Shown: positions 1 to 33,575 of the stretch, in pieces
Position numbering within the stretch: the stretch's first letter is position 1
How the letters are laid out: every line of letters begins with the position of its first letter
DNA from: Rhabdophis nuchalis
Lineage: Eukaryota; Chordata; Lepidosauria; Squamata; Natricidae
DNA: 64,000 nucleotides
Direction of reading: 5' to 3'
Assembly (NCBI GenBank): GCA_039707465.1
Contig: CM077643.1
Span: 321,909,919-321,973,918, forward strand
Position numbers and translations under genes: made by a program
The notes under the pieces: model-generated
What the model saw: only the letters and a program-made list of their open reading frames with translations
The model's database searches: none
Told to the model about the DNA's origin: nothing

Positions 1-139
1 GAAAATAAAAGTGTGTTGTTCCTGGACATAGGAGTCTGTGCTTTATTTCAAAGTAGATCACCTACTTGGAAAACGGGAATATCATTGCAATATCCTTGTG
101 AAGGGTGAGCATAGAGATAATTGGTTGAGTTTTCTAACA

Positions 140-208
140 CAGGGCTCTTCAAACTTGGCAACTTTAAGACTTGTGGACTTCAACTCCCAGAATTCCCTAG
201 CCTGCATA
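140..208 (+). mobile_element. single arm of the palindromic hAT MITE
   Basis: Contains the signature ACTTTAAGACTTGTGGACTT followed by CAACTCCCAGAATTCC, as in the complete copy at 57324-57458. The second arm is missing. Confidence 0.7.
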
Positions 209-697
209 GTTCTAGCATATTAGTGTTTTATATCTTGTTAATGACCAATTGTACCCATCTTATGGATGGATAAAGCTCATTCACAGTAAACATGGCGAGA
301 AGTGCTTTAAAATCTTTCCATCAGTCAGAAAAAAAGCAGGGATATTAATTTTAAATTTATCACCTCAGTTTGGCTACATTTGGGCATGCATTTTATCTGT
401 GGATTAAAAAATATATATGCCGCAGTACTGAATTCAAGCACAATCCTTAAATGCAGCATCTAGCATTTAGTAGTATTTTTCCTCTAAAAAGAATACAATC
501 ACACCAGGATCACACGTGGCTTTAGCAGTTTAGGGACCGAGTGCTATGACTCATGTAGCACCCAATTCATTTCAAACACATTCACTTAGAAAAAGTTTGG
601 TCACCAAAATAACTCTGAGCATCCTCTGAAGAACATTAGGGAAACCTTTCTTTTAAATAAAGTGAGACAGCTTTTTACACCTTTGTAGATCATAACA

Positions 698-703
698 TTT
701 ATT
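698..703 (-). terminator. candidate DACT2 polyadenylation signal AATAAA
   Basis: Canonical hexamer on the minus strand about 770 nt after the stop codon. A second candidate is at 42-47. The choice cannot be made without transcript data. Confidence 0.35.
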
Positions 704-1474
704 GAGCCTGCAATAAATCTGAGCTGGCAATGTGCTGTGGCACAATTTGGGGTGCAGTTTACCCAGTCCAGAAGATGCAAACGTCTCAATATCAAAAGAT
801 GGTATTCTACATCTTGGAACATTATTTAACCGTCTGAATTTAGAAATGGCCAAGAATCATATCCAAACCTTCCTCTGAGCCATGCACAACTCTCTGACCC
901 CAGAAAACTGAAACGAACGGACAAGTGTTACTGAATAAGCCATGTTGATAATGATTATTATTGTTCATTTTCTCAATCTGTATCTTGCCTTGCTGCTCAT
1001 TAATATGGAGGACCATGGGGAAAGAGACGATGAGAAGGTGAGCCCTTTTGACAATGAGTGATCTTCCAAGAAACACGTTGCAGTGCCATCTCTGGCAAGA
1101 AAGCAATCTTACACACATAGACAAACACACCTGCCAACCTTGGGAAATCTCCCCCATGCATTATAGGCTATGCATTCTTCCCTCAATTCATCAGGACTTG
1201 GATGAATGGGACACATAATCTAAACACTTAGTAGCTATTAGAATGGAATGAAGTAGGGTAGGTATGAAGCCACGGAAACACACTTACAGAACAGAAAAAG
1301 GAACACAGTGTCATTTAGACAGGCATTAAACAAATGCAAAACAAAAAACAAAAAACCCAACAACGACAACCACCTTGACTTGAAATCAAGGATCCAAGAA
1401 TCCTTTACAGTACCAATCTTCCTTGGCTTTGCAAATGGGACACAAGCAGCTGACCGAACAATCTTCCTCTCTTT

Positions 1475-23948
<22,474 letters not shown>

Positions 23949-24290
23949 CTTTTTTTTTTTTCTCCACGCCGTTCAAGCCACCAGAGCCATGCGAAGGGTC
24001 AGGAGCGCGCAAAAAAGGCGGCGGGAACAGCAGCCTCTTCGCTTCGCCCTCCTCCGCTAGACGGGAATGAAGCGGAGGAGCGGCCACTGCGGCTGGGGAG
24101 CGGGCGGAGGCGAGGCGAGGCTGCGGTTCAACGCCCTCTCTCGACGCGGGGCAGCCCAGGGCCACCGCCGAGCCGAGGAGACAGAAAGCCGGCGAGGGCG
24201 AACCAACCACGGGGCCGCCTCATTCATTCCTCCCCCCACTCCATCCCCCACCCCGCCGCGGAGTCCCCGCCCTCTAATGGGGAAGGTTCA

Positions 24291-25312
24291 ACGAGAGGTC
24301 TGGCGATCCTGGAGAGAATCACTTTCTCGGGAGGGGCACGAGTGTGTGTGTGTATGGGGGGGGGGTGATTTTTGTCTGCCCCTCCCTGCAAATTCCCCTC
24401 CCACTATCCTCCCCCTTCCAGTGAAGTCAGGCTGCGGTTGAAGACATAGGCTCCGTAAACCCTGATCCTCCTAGGTCTTCAAGTGGTGCTCGACTCCTGG
24501 CGGCTACCTGGCTTCATCCAAGTGCTTTTCTTTTGTAGCCCTTTCTCCTCTTCCTGGATGTCTTTTTCAGCTTCCCGGTCTGGGTATTCCGTAGGAATCT
24601 CTCCTCCTCCAGGTGTACCCCGCTTAGCTTCCGAACCCGGGGAAAGGTGGCTCTGGCAGCGGCTGAGTTTTATATATATAGTCCACAGATTCGGTCTTTC
24701 CTGGGAGGAAGGAGTAGCTGAATTCACAGTCGATGCTATGCTGCTCTGTTGCCCGAGTCTATCCAGCATGCTTGCAACATTTGAGTCCAGCTTGAATGAG
24801 AGAACTGAATTTTAGGTATGCCCCCCCCTCCCTTCAGAGGACTCAGTTTAACTTTAAATTCAATTTCTCAGTCAGGCAGCAACTGATTGGATGGGAATTC
24901 AGCTGCAGCATGAAACCCCTTTCCAGAAGCAACTACTAATCTAGTGAACGCCTTAAATGATCCCAGATTGTGGTGAGCCAGCACTGGATTGCCAAAGTCA
25001 AGGTCAGATTATCTGCTGCCATGCTTCCCCTTTTCCTTCCTTGAGGTGCCTGTCCTTGAAAAGAATCAGCTAAGACTTTTTTTTTTCCTCACAAAAGGGC
25101 TGGGTTAAAAATCCACGAGTTTACTATTATTTCCTAGAGGTAAAACAGGAACCAAAGAGGTTTATCACACTGCATTGCTTCATCAGCAGCTCATTGTAAA
25201 AAGGACTGGTGGGTTGTTGTTGTTTTTAAACAGGGAGTGCAGTTTGGCCATCATCTGGTTCAAAATGTGGCTTCAGTTTCAGCCCAGCCTGGTGGTGATC
25301 TGCTTCCAGATT
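24291..25312. other. upstream flank of DACT2
   Basis: Intergenic. A G-run is near 24356-24365, a TATATATATA stretch near 24671. Possible distal promoter sequence; no gene recognised. Confidence 0.4.
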
Positions 25313-25578
25313 AGAGGTGGTATTCAACAGGTTCTGACCAATTCTGGAGAACCAGTAGGGGAACTTTGGAGTAGTTCGGAAAACCCGTAAATACAATCTC
25401 TGCCTGGCCACCCCCCCATCTATCTTCTGCCTCCTGAGTCCCAGCTGATTGGGAGGAAATGGGGATTTTGCAGCAACCTTCCCCTGCCACGCCCATCAAG
25501 CCATGCACACCAAGCCATGCCATGCTCACCAAGCCACATCCATAGAACCAGTAGTAAAAAAAAAATTGAATCCCACCA
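25313..25578. mobile_element. non-autonomous hAT element (GGTGG-ATTCA type)
   Basis: 'gaggtggtattcaacaggttctg' to 'attgaatcccaccac', with the same interior ('ggggattttgcag', 'caagccatg' repeats) as 48122-48888. The termini are eroded and I could not confirm the target duplication. Confidence 0.75.
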
Positions 25579-25865
25579 CTTTTCCAGAGGGTGCATTCCT
25601 CAGGTGGGAGGGGGCAGTTGTTCCATTTTGAAAATGATACGGTGGGGCTCTGCACTTTGACTAACTGCTTCAGTCCGAAGAAACAAAGTCTTTGGTGTAT
25701 GTGTGTTCATGTGCACAGAAGGCATTTTATCATCCTGAGTGAACTAGCAAGGCTTCTCAGGTCTTCAGCTTTGATCCAGGACACTCATTTCATTTGACAT
25801 TTCCCTTCCAAGACATGTCCTGATCGATGCTTCATTACACTACCTTAATATTCGGTGAGTGCCCA

Positions 25866-26940
25866 CTATATGAAGCTGCTGGGTGAGATCATCCGTGGTT
25901 TTGGGGTAGAGTACCATCTGTACACTGATGATACCCAGCTGTACATCTCTACCCCAGACCACCCCAACGATGCAGTTGAGGTGATGTCCCGGTGTTTAGA
26001 GGCTGTACGGATCTGGATGGGCAGTAACAAACTCAAACTCAACCTGTCCAAGACCGAGTGGCTGTGGTTCCCGGCTTCCCAGTTTAGCCAGATGACACCA
26101 TCACTGGCCATGGGGGGCGAAAGTTTGGCCCCCGTGGATAGAGTGCACAATTTAGGAGTCCTCCTGGATTCCCAGTTGTCCCTGGAGGACCAGGTAGCAG
26201 CCGTGGCCAGGGGGGCGTTTTTACCAGGTCCGCCTGGTCCGCCAATTGCGTCCCTTACTGGACCGGGAGGCCCTTCGCACAGTCACTCAAGCACTCGTGA
26301 CTTCTCGTCTGGACTACTGTAACGCTCTCTACATGGGGCTCCTCTTGAGATGCACTCAGATGTTGCAGTTGGTTCAGAATGCAGCTCGGGTGATCATGGG
26401 AACCTCAAGACATTCCCACATAACACCACTCCTGCACGAGCTGCACTGGCTACCTGTGACCTACCGGGTGCATTACAAGGTTTTGATGACCATCTTCAAG
26501 GTGCTCCATGGCACGGGGCCTAGCTACCTACGAGACCGTCTACTGCCCCATACATCCCTACGACCGACTCGCTCCCAGGGAGAGGGTCTTCTCCGGGTGC
26601 CGTCGACCAGGCAATGCCGGTTGGCGGCTCCCAGGGGAAGGGTCTTCTCTGTGATGGGCCCAACCCTCTGGAACGGCCTACCTCCCAATCTCCATACCAT
26701 CTCAGACCTCCGCTTGTTCTGCCGGCACTTAAAGACTTACTATTTTCATCTGGCCGGCCTAGCATGATCTACTCTACACCCTACTGTTTTATAACAAATC
26801 AAAGTTTTAATTTATGGGTTTTTAAATTTATTTTAAGCAGGGTATTGATTTAATTTAGTTATTATTTAGTAATATTTTGTATTTATGTATATTTATTTTA
26901 AATCTCTGTTTGCCACCCCGAGTCCCTTTGTGGTGAGATG
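25866..26940 (+). mobile_element. L2 LINE, 5'-truncated RT with frameshift
   Basis: The RT palm starts just before [12 protein letters not shown] (catalytic YADD changed to YTDD), continues [18 protein letters not shown] and LDSQLSLEDQ; it is frameshifted near 26220 in a poly-T run, then resumes through [36 protein letters not shown] to HLAGLA stop. The 3'UTR ends in the microsatellite 26958-27098. Inactive. Confidence 0.9.
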
Positions 26941-26957
26941 GGTGCGGGTTACAAATG

Positions 26958-27045
<88 letters not shown>

Positions 27046-27098
27046 CAACAACAACAACAATAACAATAACAATAACAATAACAATAATAATAATAATA
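26958..27098 (+). repeat. (AAT)n/(AAC)n microsatellite at an L2 3' end
   Basis: About 140 bp of ATA/ATAATA trinucleotides changing to AAC and back. It begins exactly where the L2 3'UTR ends, so it grew from the L2 tail. The poly-Asn and poly-Leu ORFs are artefacts. Confidence 0.95.
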
Positions 27099-28009
27099 GG
27101 AAGGATTCTACCTATAGTTCATGTTCTTCTGCTTTTGCTACTTGTATTCTCCTACCCTACCATGTACTATGTGTGTTCTGCCAGGGTGTGTTTTTTCTCT
27201 CCAACTGTTGCAGTAGATGGCAGCCTGTTAGGCTATTCAGCCTTATATTGGGTTGACAATATATATGAGCCTATGTTCTTAAAGAGTATATGTAGCTTTA
27301 AGAACTGTGTTGAATTCTAATTGGCTGTGCTTCTCAGCTCTACCATAAAGGAAGCTCAGGAACACAGTCCATTCCCTTTTCGATTCCTTATGATTCCTGT
27401 GCTGAAGCTGAAGACTGAAGAAGTATTTGTTTTGCATCACTGTAAGATAACCCTGTGTTTGGTGAGGGACTATTATTGTTTTGAAAACTTAGTATCACTG
27501 GTCGGAAGAAGTATTTTAGTTGCTACAAAGTAAAGACTATTTATTTTCTTACTATCACTGTTTTAGAGTTTGTGTGTGGTTAAAGCAACGTATCGCTTTA
27601 CTGTGCGGTATATTACACTATTCCGCATTTATTTCCTAACAGTGGTTACGGGACCAGAGTTGTAACACTGATTCTGAACCCAGAGTTGCTCACACAGCCT
27701 ATGAAACTTATGTTATTATTAGCCCTTTGACTTCCAGACTATTCCTTTTCACAAATACAAGGCTGTTCAGATCACCAAACAAATTTGCTATACTTTAGAA
27801 TTTAAGGCTGAATGTTGCTTCTCCTTAAAGACAGTCTTTAAGGAGAAGTTAGAAATATTACTCAAAAAAGGAGCAGGGTGTCCTCTGACATTCAGGTAAG
27901 GAATTTTGAGAGATTACACATGCAATCTTTTCTGCAGTAATGTAGCAAGGCAAAAGTGATACCACCTTGTTGAAGAAAGCCAAAATGCACCATGGAATTT
28001 TTAAAAATG
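27099..28009. other. intergenic, no recognised feature
   Basis: Contains a short inverted match 'ctccttaaagacagtctttaaggag' near 27820-27847. No gene or known repeat family recognised. Confidence 0.4.
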
Positions 28010-28386
28010 CAAGTAGTCCTCGACTTACAACAGTTCGTTTAGTGACTGTTCAAAGTTATAATGGCACTGAAAAAAGTGATTTATGACCATTTTTCACAGT
28101 TGTAGCATGCCCATAATCATGTGATCGAAACTCAGATGCTTGGCAGCTGATCCATATTTATGACCGTTCCTGCATCCCAAGTTTCAGTGGTCAGTTTTTG
28201 TGACCACCTGACATGCAAAGTCAATGGGAAAACCAGATTCACTTAACAACCGGGCTGCTAACTTATCAGTTGCAGTGATTCACTTAACAACTGTGGCAAG
28301 AAAGGTTGTAAAATGGACAGCTCGCTTCACAAATATCTCACTTAACGACAGAAATGTTGAGCTCCATAAGTCAAGGGTTATCTGTA
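28010..28386 (+). mobile_element. DNA-transposon-like repeat with 'cctcgacttac' terminal inverted repeats
   Basis: 377 bp. The 5' end AAGTAGTCCTCGACTTAC is matched by the reverse complement of the 3' end (ATAAGTCAAGGGTTATCTG). The interior has 'cacttaacaac' several times. A common snake interspersed repeat; no coding sequence. A second copy is split at 37763-41150. Confidence 0.75.
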
Positions 28387-28439
28387 GGCCGCAATGGATT
28401 CAGCTTTAATTGTGCTTAAGAGCAGATCTACTGAAATCA

Positions 28440-28995
28440 GGGAGACAAGAAAACCATAATACCATTTTATAATGCCTTGGTAAGGCCACGATGGAATACT
28501 ACATTCAGTTTTGGTCGCCACGATGTAGAAAAGACGTGGAGACTCTGGAAAGAGTGCAGAGAAGAGCAACCAAGATGATTAGGGGACTGGAGACTAAGAC
28601 ATATGAAGAATGGTTGCATGAACTGGGTATGTCTAGTTTAATGAAAAGAAGGACTAGGGGAGACATGATAGCAGTGTTCCGATATCTCAGAGGCTGCCAC
28701 AAAGAAGAGGGAGTCAAGCTATTCTCCAAAGCCCTGAGGGTAGAACAAGAAGCAATGGGTGGAAACTAATCAAGGAAAGAAGCAACTTAGAACCGAGGAG
28801 GAATTTCCTGACAGTTAGAACAATTAATCAGTGGAACAGCTTGCCTCCAGAAGTTGTGAATGCCCCAACACTGCAAGTCTTTAAGAAGATGTTAGATAGC
28901 CATTTGTCTGAAATGCTATAGGGCTTCCTGCCTAGGCAGGGGGTTGGACAAGAAGGCCTCCAAGGTCCCTTCCAACTCTGCTATTGAATATTGTA
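28440..28995 (+). mobile_element. CR1 LINE 3' end
   Basis: Encodes the CR1 RT C-terminus (YIQFWSPRCRKDVETLERVQ, RRATKMIRGLE, ELGMSSLMKRRTRGDMIAVF) and, in a shifted frame, the WNSLP-like end; the 3'UTR ends GGGTTGGACAAGAAGGCCTC and 'ccttccaactctg'. 5'-truncated and shifted. Confidence 0.92.
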
Positions 28996-29293
28996 TTGTA
29001 AATTATTACTATTTATGTCTTATAAATTTCTCAAATATGACTATCAACTCACTGGGCAAGTACCATAGTTTGGAATGTATTGCTGTATTTATATGTGACC
29101 AAAAAAAGGAATATCGATCTCAATATGCAAAATATACTTCTCTAATTACGCAAAGTTATCCTTATCAGGTTGTAGTGAACTGCAGAGACAATCTGATGAT
29201 TCTGCCTTTCTTTGTTTTTGTATCTCACTGGGCTGAGAGCAAGGGACATTTTGCTTAGGTTTTATTTCGGTTTACTGTGAATAGCATACAACA

Positions 29294-29505
29294 GAGTGCC
29301 AGTTTGGTGCAGTGGTTAAGATACCAGGCTACAAACTGGGAACCTGGGAGTTCTACTTTTGCATTAGACAGAAAGCCAGCTTGCTGACCTTGGGCCAGTC
29401 ACATTCTCTCAGCCCTGGGAAGCAAGCAATGGAATTCAAAATCACTTCTGAATATCTTGCCAAGAAAACTGCAATGACCGGTCCAGCCGTTGCAGGAGTT
29501 AACAC
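29294..29505 (+). mobile_element. squamate tRNA-derived SINE (Sauria SINE type)
   Basis: Pol III A-box-like 'tggtgcagtggttaag', a degenerate B-box region, then TGACCTTGGGCCAGTCACA and 'ctctcagcc' typical of Sauria SINEs. Another, reversed, is at 63296-63451. Confidence 0.85.
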
Positions 29506-29562
29506 TGATTTAAAGGCTTCCCTCCCCTCCCCCCCAAAAAAAACATATGGTGTTGTTCAGAC

Positions 29563-29712
29563 CAGAGGTGGGTTGCTGCCAGTTTAGCCTGGGTCAGGAG
29601 AACCAGTAGTAGCGGTGGCGGGAGGTTCCGCCCATCTGCCCGGATGCCTCTGCGCATATGCAGAAGCATTGTGTGCATATGCTTGTATGCGCAGGAGCAC
29701 AACCCACCTCTG
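29563..29712. mobile_element. short hAT MITE (CAGAGGTGGG type)
   Basis: 150 bp, CAGAGGTGGGTTG to CAACCCACCTCTG, flanked by GTTCAGAC and GTTTAGAC (7 of 8). The interior has repeated 'gcgcatatgcag' units. Confidence 0.88.
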
Positions 29713-29913
29713 GTTTAGACATCAATTCTAGAGTTCAAATTCATTGATCAACTGAATGAACTCATTGATCATTGCAAAGGTTTTGCAATGACAAAAAAAT
29801 CTGTTAATTAACCTGAAATTTGAGAGATGGTCTCCTACAATGAGCTGGTCTTGTGAATCTAACAAAATTGCGACTTGTTAGATTCAACTTTGGACACCCG
29901 GCGGTCTTATTCA

Positions 29914-30158
29914 ATAATAGTAGTAGTACTTAGACTTATATACTGCTTCACAGTGTTTTACAGCCCTCTCTAAGCGGTTTACAGAGTCAGCATATTGCCC
30001 CCAAAATTTTGGCTCCTCATTTTACCGATTTCGGAAGGATGGAAGGCTGAGTCAATCTTGAGCCTGGTGAAATTTGAACTGCCAAATTTCAGGCAGGCAG
30101 CAGTCACAGAAGTAGCCTGCAGTACTGCACTCTAACCACTGCGCCACCGTGGCTCAGT
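29914..30158 (-). mobile_element. snake tRNA-derived SINE
   Basis: On the minus strand: GGTGGCGCAGTGGTTAGAGT (A box), 'ggcagttcaaatttc' (B box), then CAGCCTTCCATCCTTCC, ATATGCTGACTCTGTAAACC and a (TAG/TAT)n tail. A very abundant snake SINE type. Confidence 0.85.
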
Positions 30159-30244
30159 GGTTCTTAAGTAGTCATAATTCTTCACCATGCCACAAATGCC
30201 CAGATATTGGGTTCATGGGCACGAGGACAATTTGAGCAATTTTC

Positions 30245-30335
30245 TGATTTGTACAATTTATTTTTTTTTGCAAAGGAAGGGTTGCCTCATTGTACACAGG
30301 TTGTGCATTGACAATAAAGATTTCAATTGAATTGA
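30245..30335 (+). mobile_element. LINE 3' tail fragment ('gacaataaag')
   Basis: 'attgtacacaggttgtgcat', TGACAATAAAGATT resembles the 3' ends at 63.1 and 63.6 kb. Confidence 0.45.
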
Positions 30336-31430
30336 CCTTTTGTATGAAAAGTGAGACAATTTACTTCGTGAAGACCTATAGCTGAATAGATGGATTGTCT
30401 TGATTTAAGAACACAAGATTAATCACAGGTAGCAGAAAGCTTTATCTGGGAGGAATCACTTGTTGGCATCTATCTTCAAATTATCTGTTGATGTTGCAGT
30501 TATTGAAAGAGGACTTTTCCTAAACAAAGAGGTTTATTTAATTGGCTTACACCACTACAGTATTTTTCTTCTTCGCTCAGAACAAGCCTACTCTAGGCTC
30601 AAATTGGTTCATTCAGCTTCTTTCCACTGTGTTTGTTACTTCTGAAATGTTGATTTGGCAACTGAAACAACCCCCTTTTCTTACGCCATCTCCTAGAGGG
30701 GAAGAAGAGAGGGAGGGAGGAAGTTTATTACTTTTCCACAAAAGGACATGTCTAGGCTAAATAAATCCAGCAGAAAAAGTGATTACAGGATGTTTCAGCA
30801 GCTTTAATCTCAGGGAGTTTTCATTTAAAATACTGTAACGCTTGTGGAAGCAGAGGGGAAAGAGCAAGAGTAGTGATCTATGAGATTCATCTGTGTGGTT
30901 GTTTTTCTTCTCTTTTCATTGCTGCAGCTTTCCAGATAAGCCAGTAGTTTCTGCTGCAAATCTATTTTGCAAATCGTTTGAAAGGAAGCACTAATATAAA
31001 GCTTATATAAGAGTTGAGTCGATGGATCAATTTCTATTCTTGTTCAGCAGTTCCATCTTTAAAAGAAAGGCTTCATTTGGAGAATTACAGCCAGTGCAAG
31101 GATAGTTTAGGTTAAGGAGGTATGCATAAAATATGGTTTTGCAATGCTTTATAAAACATTGAGCAGAATCTGTATACTGATTGGCTGGGTTCCCATAAAA
31201 GCATGAGAATGGACTTGCTGAATTAGGCAAAGGCACATTTTAATTTGGACTTTTATTTCTTGCATGGCCAGCTAAATGTTCCTGGAATCTCTGCCATTGT
31301 TCTTCACGTGCTCTTGGGACTGATGGACATAATACAGAAGCTTCAAGATCAGCAGTCTGTGATGGACCTTCCCTCCATCAATTTTTCCTGTTCCCTCCCT
31401 ATAAGCTTCTAAAATAATAGTCATCCATAG
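30336..31430. other. intergenic, no recognised feature
   Basis: AT-rich; short unremarkable ORFs only. Confidence 0.4.
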
Positions 31431-31790
31431 TAAAGGTAAAAGTTCCACTCACACATATGTGCCAGTCATTCCCAACTCTAGAAGCCAGTGCTCATCTCCA
31501 TTTCAAAGCCAAAGAGCCAGTATTATCTGAAGATGTCGCCATGGTCGTGTGGCTGGTATGACTAAACACCGAAGGTGCATAGAACGCTGTTACCTTCCCA
31601 CCAAAAGTGGTCCCTATTTTTCTACTTGCATTTTTTTTACGTGCTTTCAAATTGCTAAGTTGGCAGAAACTGGGACAAGTAACGGGAACTCCCTCCGTTA
31701 TGCAACACTAGGGATTCGAACCATCAAACTGCTGACCTTTCTGATTGACAAGCTCAGCGTCTTAGCCACTGAGCCACCACGTCCCATCCA
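31431..31790 (-). mobile_element. tRNA-derived SINE, full-length
   Basis: Minus strand: GTGGTGGCTCAGTGGCTAAG (A box) and GGTTCGAATCCC (perfect B box), then a body with 'gttacttgtcccag', 'aaaatagggaccacttttgg' and 'ggtaacagcgttc'. The tRNA head is clear but it is a repeat, not a tRNA gene. Confidence 0.87.
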
Positions 31791-33180
31791 TACAGCTTGT
31801 AATAATGAGTTCCAATTACGCATTAACAAAGTGCTGCAAACTGTAATGCACTTTCCATGATGTCGGCTTAGGGCATTTTCTGAATTCAGCTATTGTGAAC
31901 TGCAAACAATGGTTAGACTTATCTGTGAACCCAGCCATTTGTGCCTTATCCAACAAACCACGAGTAAAGCAAATGATGCTCAGAGGGTGGCATGAATCCC
32001 AGCCAAATGAGTCATTCACCAAAGCAGCCATAACTCATTAACAATATAAGTAGGTTTGTGAGCCTATAAAGCTGAAACAAGAGAGATATCAAGTAGACCT
32101 GTGGTTGGAGGTTGGATTCAGGAATAATAAATCATAGAAAAAATTCCAAGGGGGGAAATTCCAAACAGAAATTCCAACAGGGAATAATATGTTCTTGCCT
32201 CCAGTGGGAATCTTTGCTGTTAAAGGCATGCAGGGACAAAATAATTAATTGCCATTGCCTGTCATAATGGAAGAAGTCATTCTGCTTGCTGAGGGGTTTT
32301 TGAAGTATTCTTTTATTCATGTATGTGCAAGGTATTATGAAGCTGGCACCCTCTAAACTAACCTCAGCGCCTGAGATTAGACAAGAAAGTACTCCTTGAT
32401 AGATTAATTTTAGTAGGGTTACAAGTTCCTCATCCAGAAACTCTTGACTCTTATTTTTTTTCTTGTTTCCCTTAGTCTATTATGATCCAAGAGATGACTA
32501 AACCTTTGAGCTAATCTCTATCTGTCATCACTAAAGCTGTTGTTCCTTTATTCCTTTCTCTGATTCCTAATAATATAACATTTAAAATATGGCCAGATGT
32601 GAGTAAATCCAGAAGCAATAATTGTTGCAAATTGCTCCATAGGCTGATATGAGGAAAAGTGCTGAGTGATCCACATTCAAACCAAACCAAACCAAACCAA
32701 GTCAAATCAAAAATTGTCCTTTTCAAATTCAGAGAACCTTTCCTCTTTTACTTTCATCTCAGGGTCGCCTTGATACCTGTTGTTCCCTTGAGATGGAGCT
32801 GAGTAAGCATGATGCAAAAGGCACACGTTGTGGGTTCTGTCAATCAAAGAATTTTGGCTGGTGGGGTCCAGGAGAAGAGCCTTTTCTGACTTTTGGAATA
32901 TCCTATTTCTCCCACCCACCTACCCCATCCTAAAGTGAGATCCTCTGTATGTCTGACATTCCATAAGGGCCTGAAGATCTGGCTCTGTTAATTGGCTTGT
33001 GGTCTCAATGGGCGTGTATCAAGCTGGAGGTGATTGATGGATTAAGAGAAAATCCCACCTTCCCCCCCACTTCCATGCATATCCTGCTTCCTTCCTCCCC
33101 GCTGTATTTAATTGTAATGTATTGCTATTATTAGGAATAGGATTAGGGCACCATTCCATAACATTTTGGTGTAGCATCAA
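31791..33180. other. intergenic, no recognised element
   Basis: Only a short (ACCAA)n run at 32678-32699 and a poly-C run near 33062 stand out. Confidence 0.4.
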
Positions 33181-33575
33181 TTATAGAGAAGATGAAAGAA
33201 GGCCGAATCTGCTCTTATGGATATATCCAGAGGGCAGCACCTTCCACCATGGCCAAGACTACCTACCAACTAGAAGTCAGTGGCCTGCAACCTCGCAGGC
33301 ATCTAAAGGTAGAGCTCTTTCCTCACAAGCTGGAGGTTCTGAGTCTGATCCTAGGTAGAGGCACATGCAGGGTCTCCTGCTTGGGCAGGGGGTTGGACTA
33401 GATGACCTGCAAGGTCCCTTCCAACTCTGTTAATCTGTTAAAGAGATGGCAAGATACCATCAACAAAGATAGGCAAGCCATGGGCCTGCACCCTGGAGAC
33501 ACGGCTGACCATGCAAAGTGGCATTCAATGATCCAAAAAGCGGATCCTGCACCTGCAGAAATATGCTAGGAGGAG
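33181..33575 (+). mobile_element. LINE RT C-terminal fragment split by a SINE
   Basis: Left piece (to about 33286) reads SYGYIQRAAPSTMAKTTYQL; right piece (from about 33438) reads RWQDTINKDRQAMGLHPGDT. Together they follow the 'YGHIQR ... RWxDTI' C-terminal pattern of some LINE RTs (clade uncertain). The SINE 33287-33437 lies between them. Confidence 0.6.
33287..33437 (+). mobile_element. tRNA-derived SINE with CR1-like tail
   Basis: 'ctaaaggtagagctctttcc', then 'ggttctgagtctgatcctag', then TTGGGCAGGGGGTTGGACTA and 'aggtcccttccaactctg', a CR1 3' end. Reversed copy at 42560-42723. Confidence 0.75.

Larger units (their letters stand above)
1..1474 (-). other. DACT2: DACT2 3'UTR and downstream flank
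   Basis: Sequence after the stop codon in the gene's direction. Minus-strand AATAAA hexamers occur at 703-698 and 47-42; either could be the poly(A) signal, giving a 3'UTR of about 0.8 or 1.4 kb. The ORFs here (for example 840-1157) are short and resemble nothing I know. A single arm of a hAT MITE lies near 140-208. Confidence 0.5.

Noticed and set aside
26885..27256. ORF with more than 40 Asn (and antisense poly-Leu)
   Set aside because: Translation of an AAT/AAC microsatellite at an L2 tail.
31431..31790. tRNA gene on the minus strand
   Set aside because: A and B boxes are good but the body and dispersed similarity show a tRNA-derived SINE; no cloverleaf for a functional tRNA was evident.
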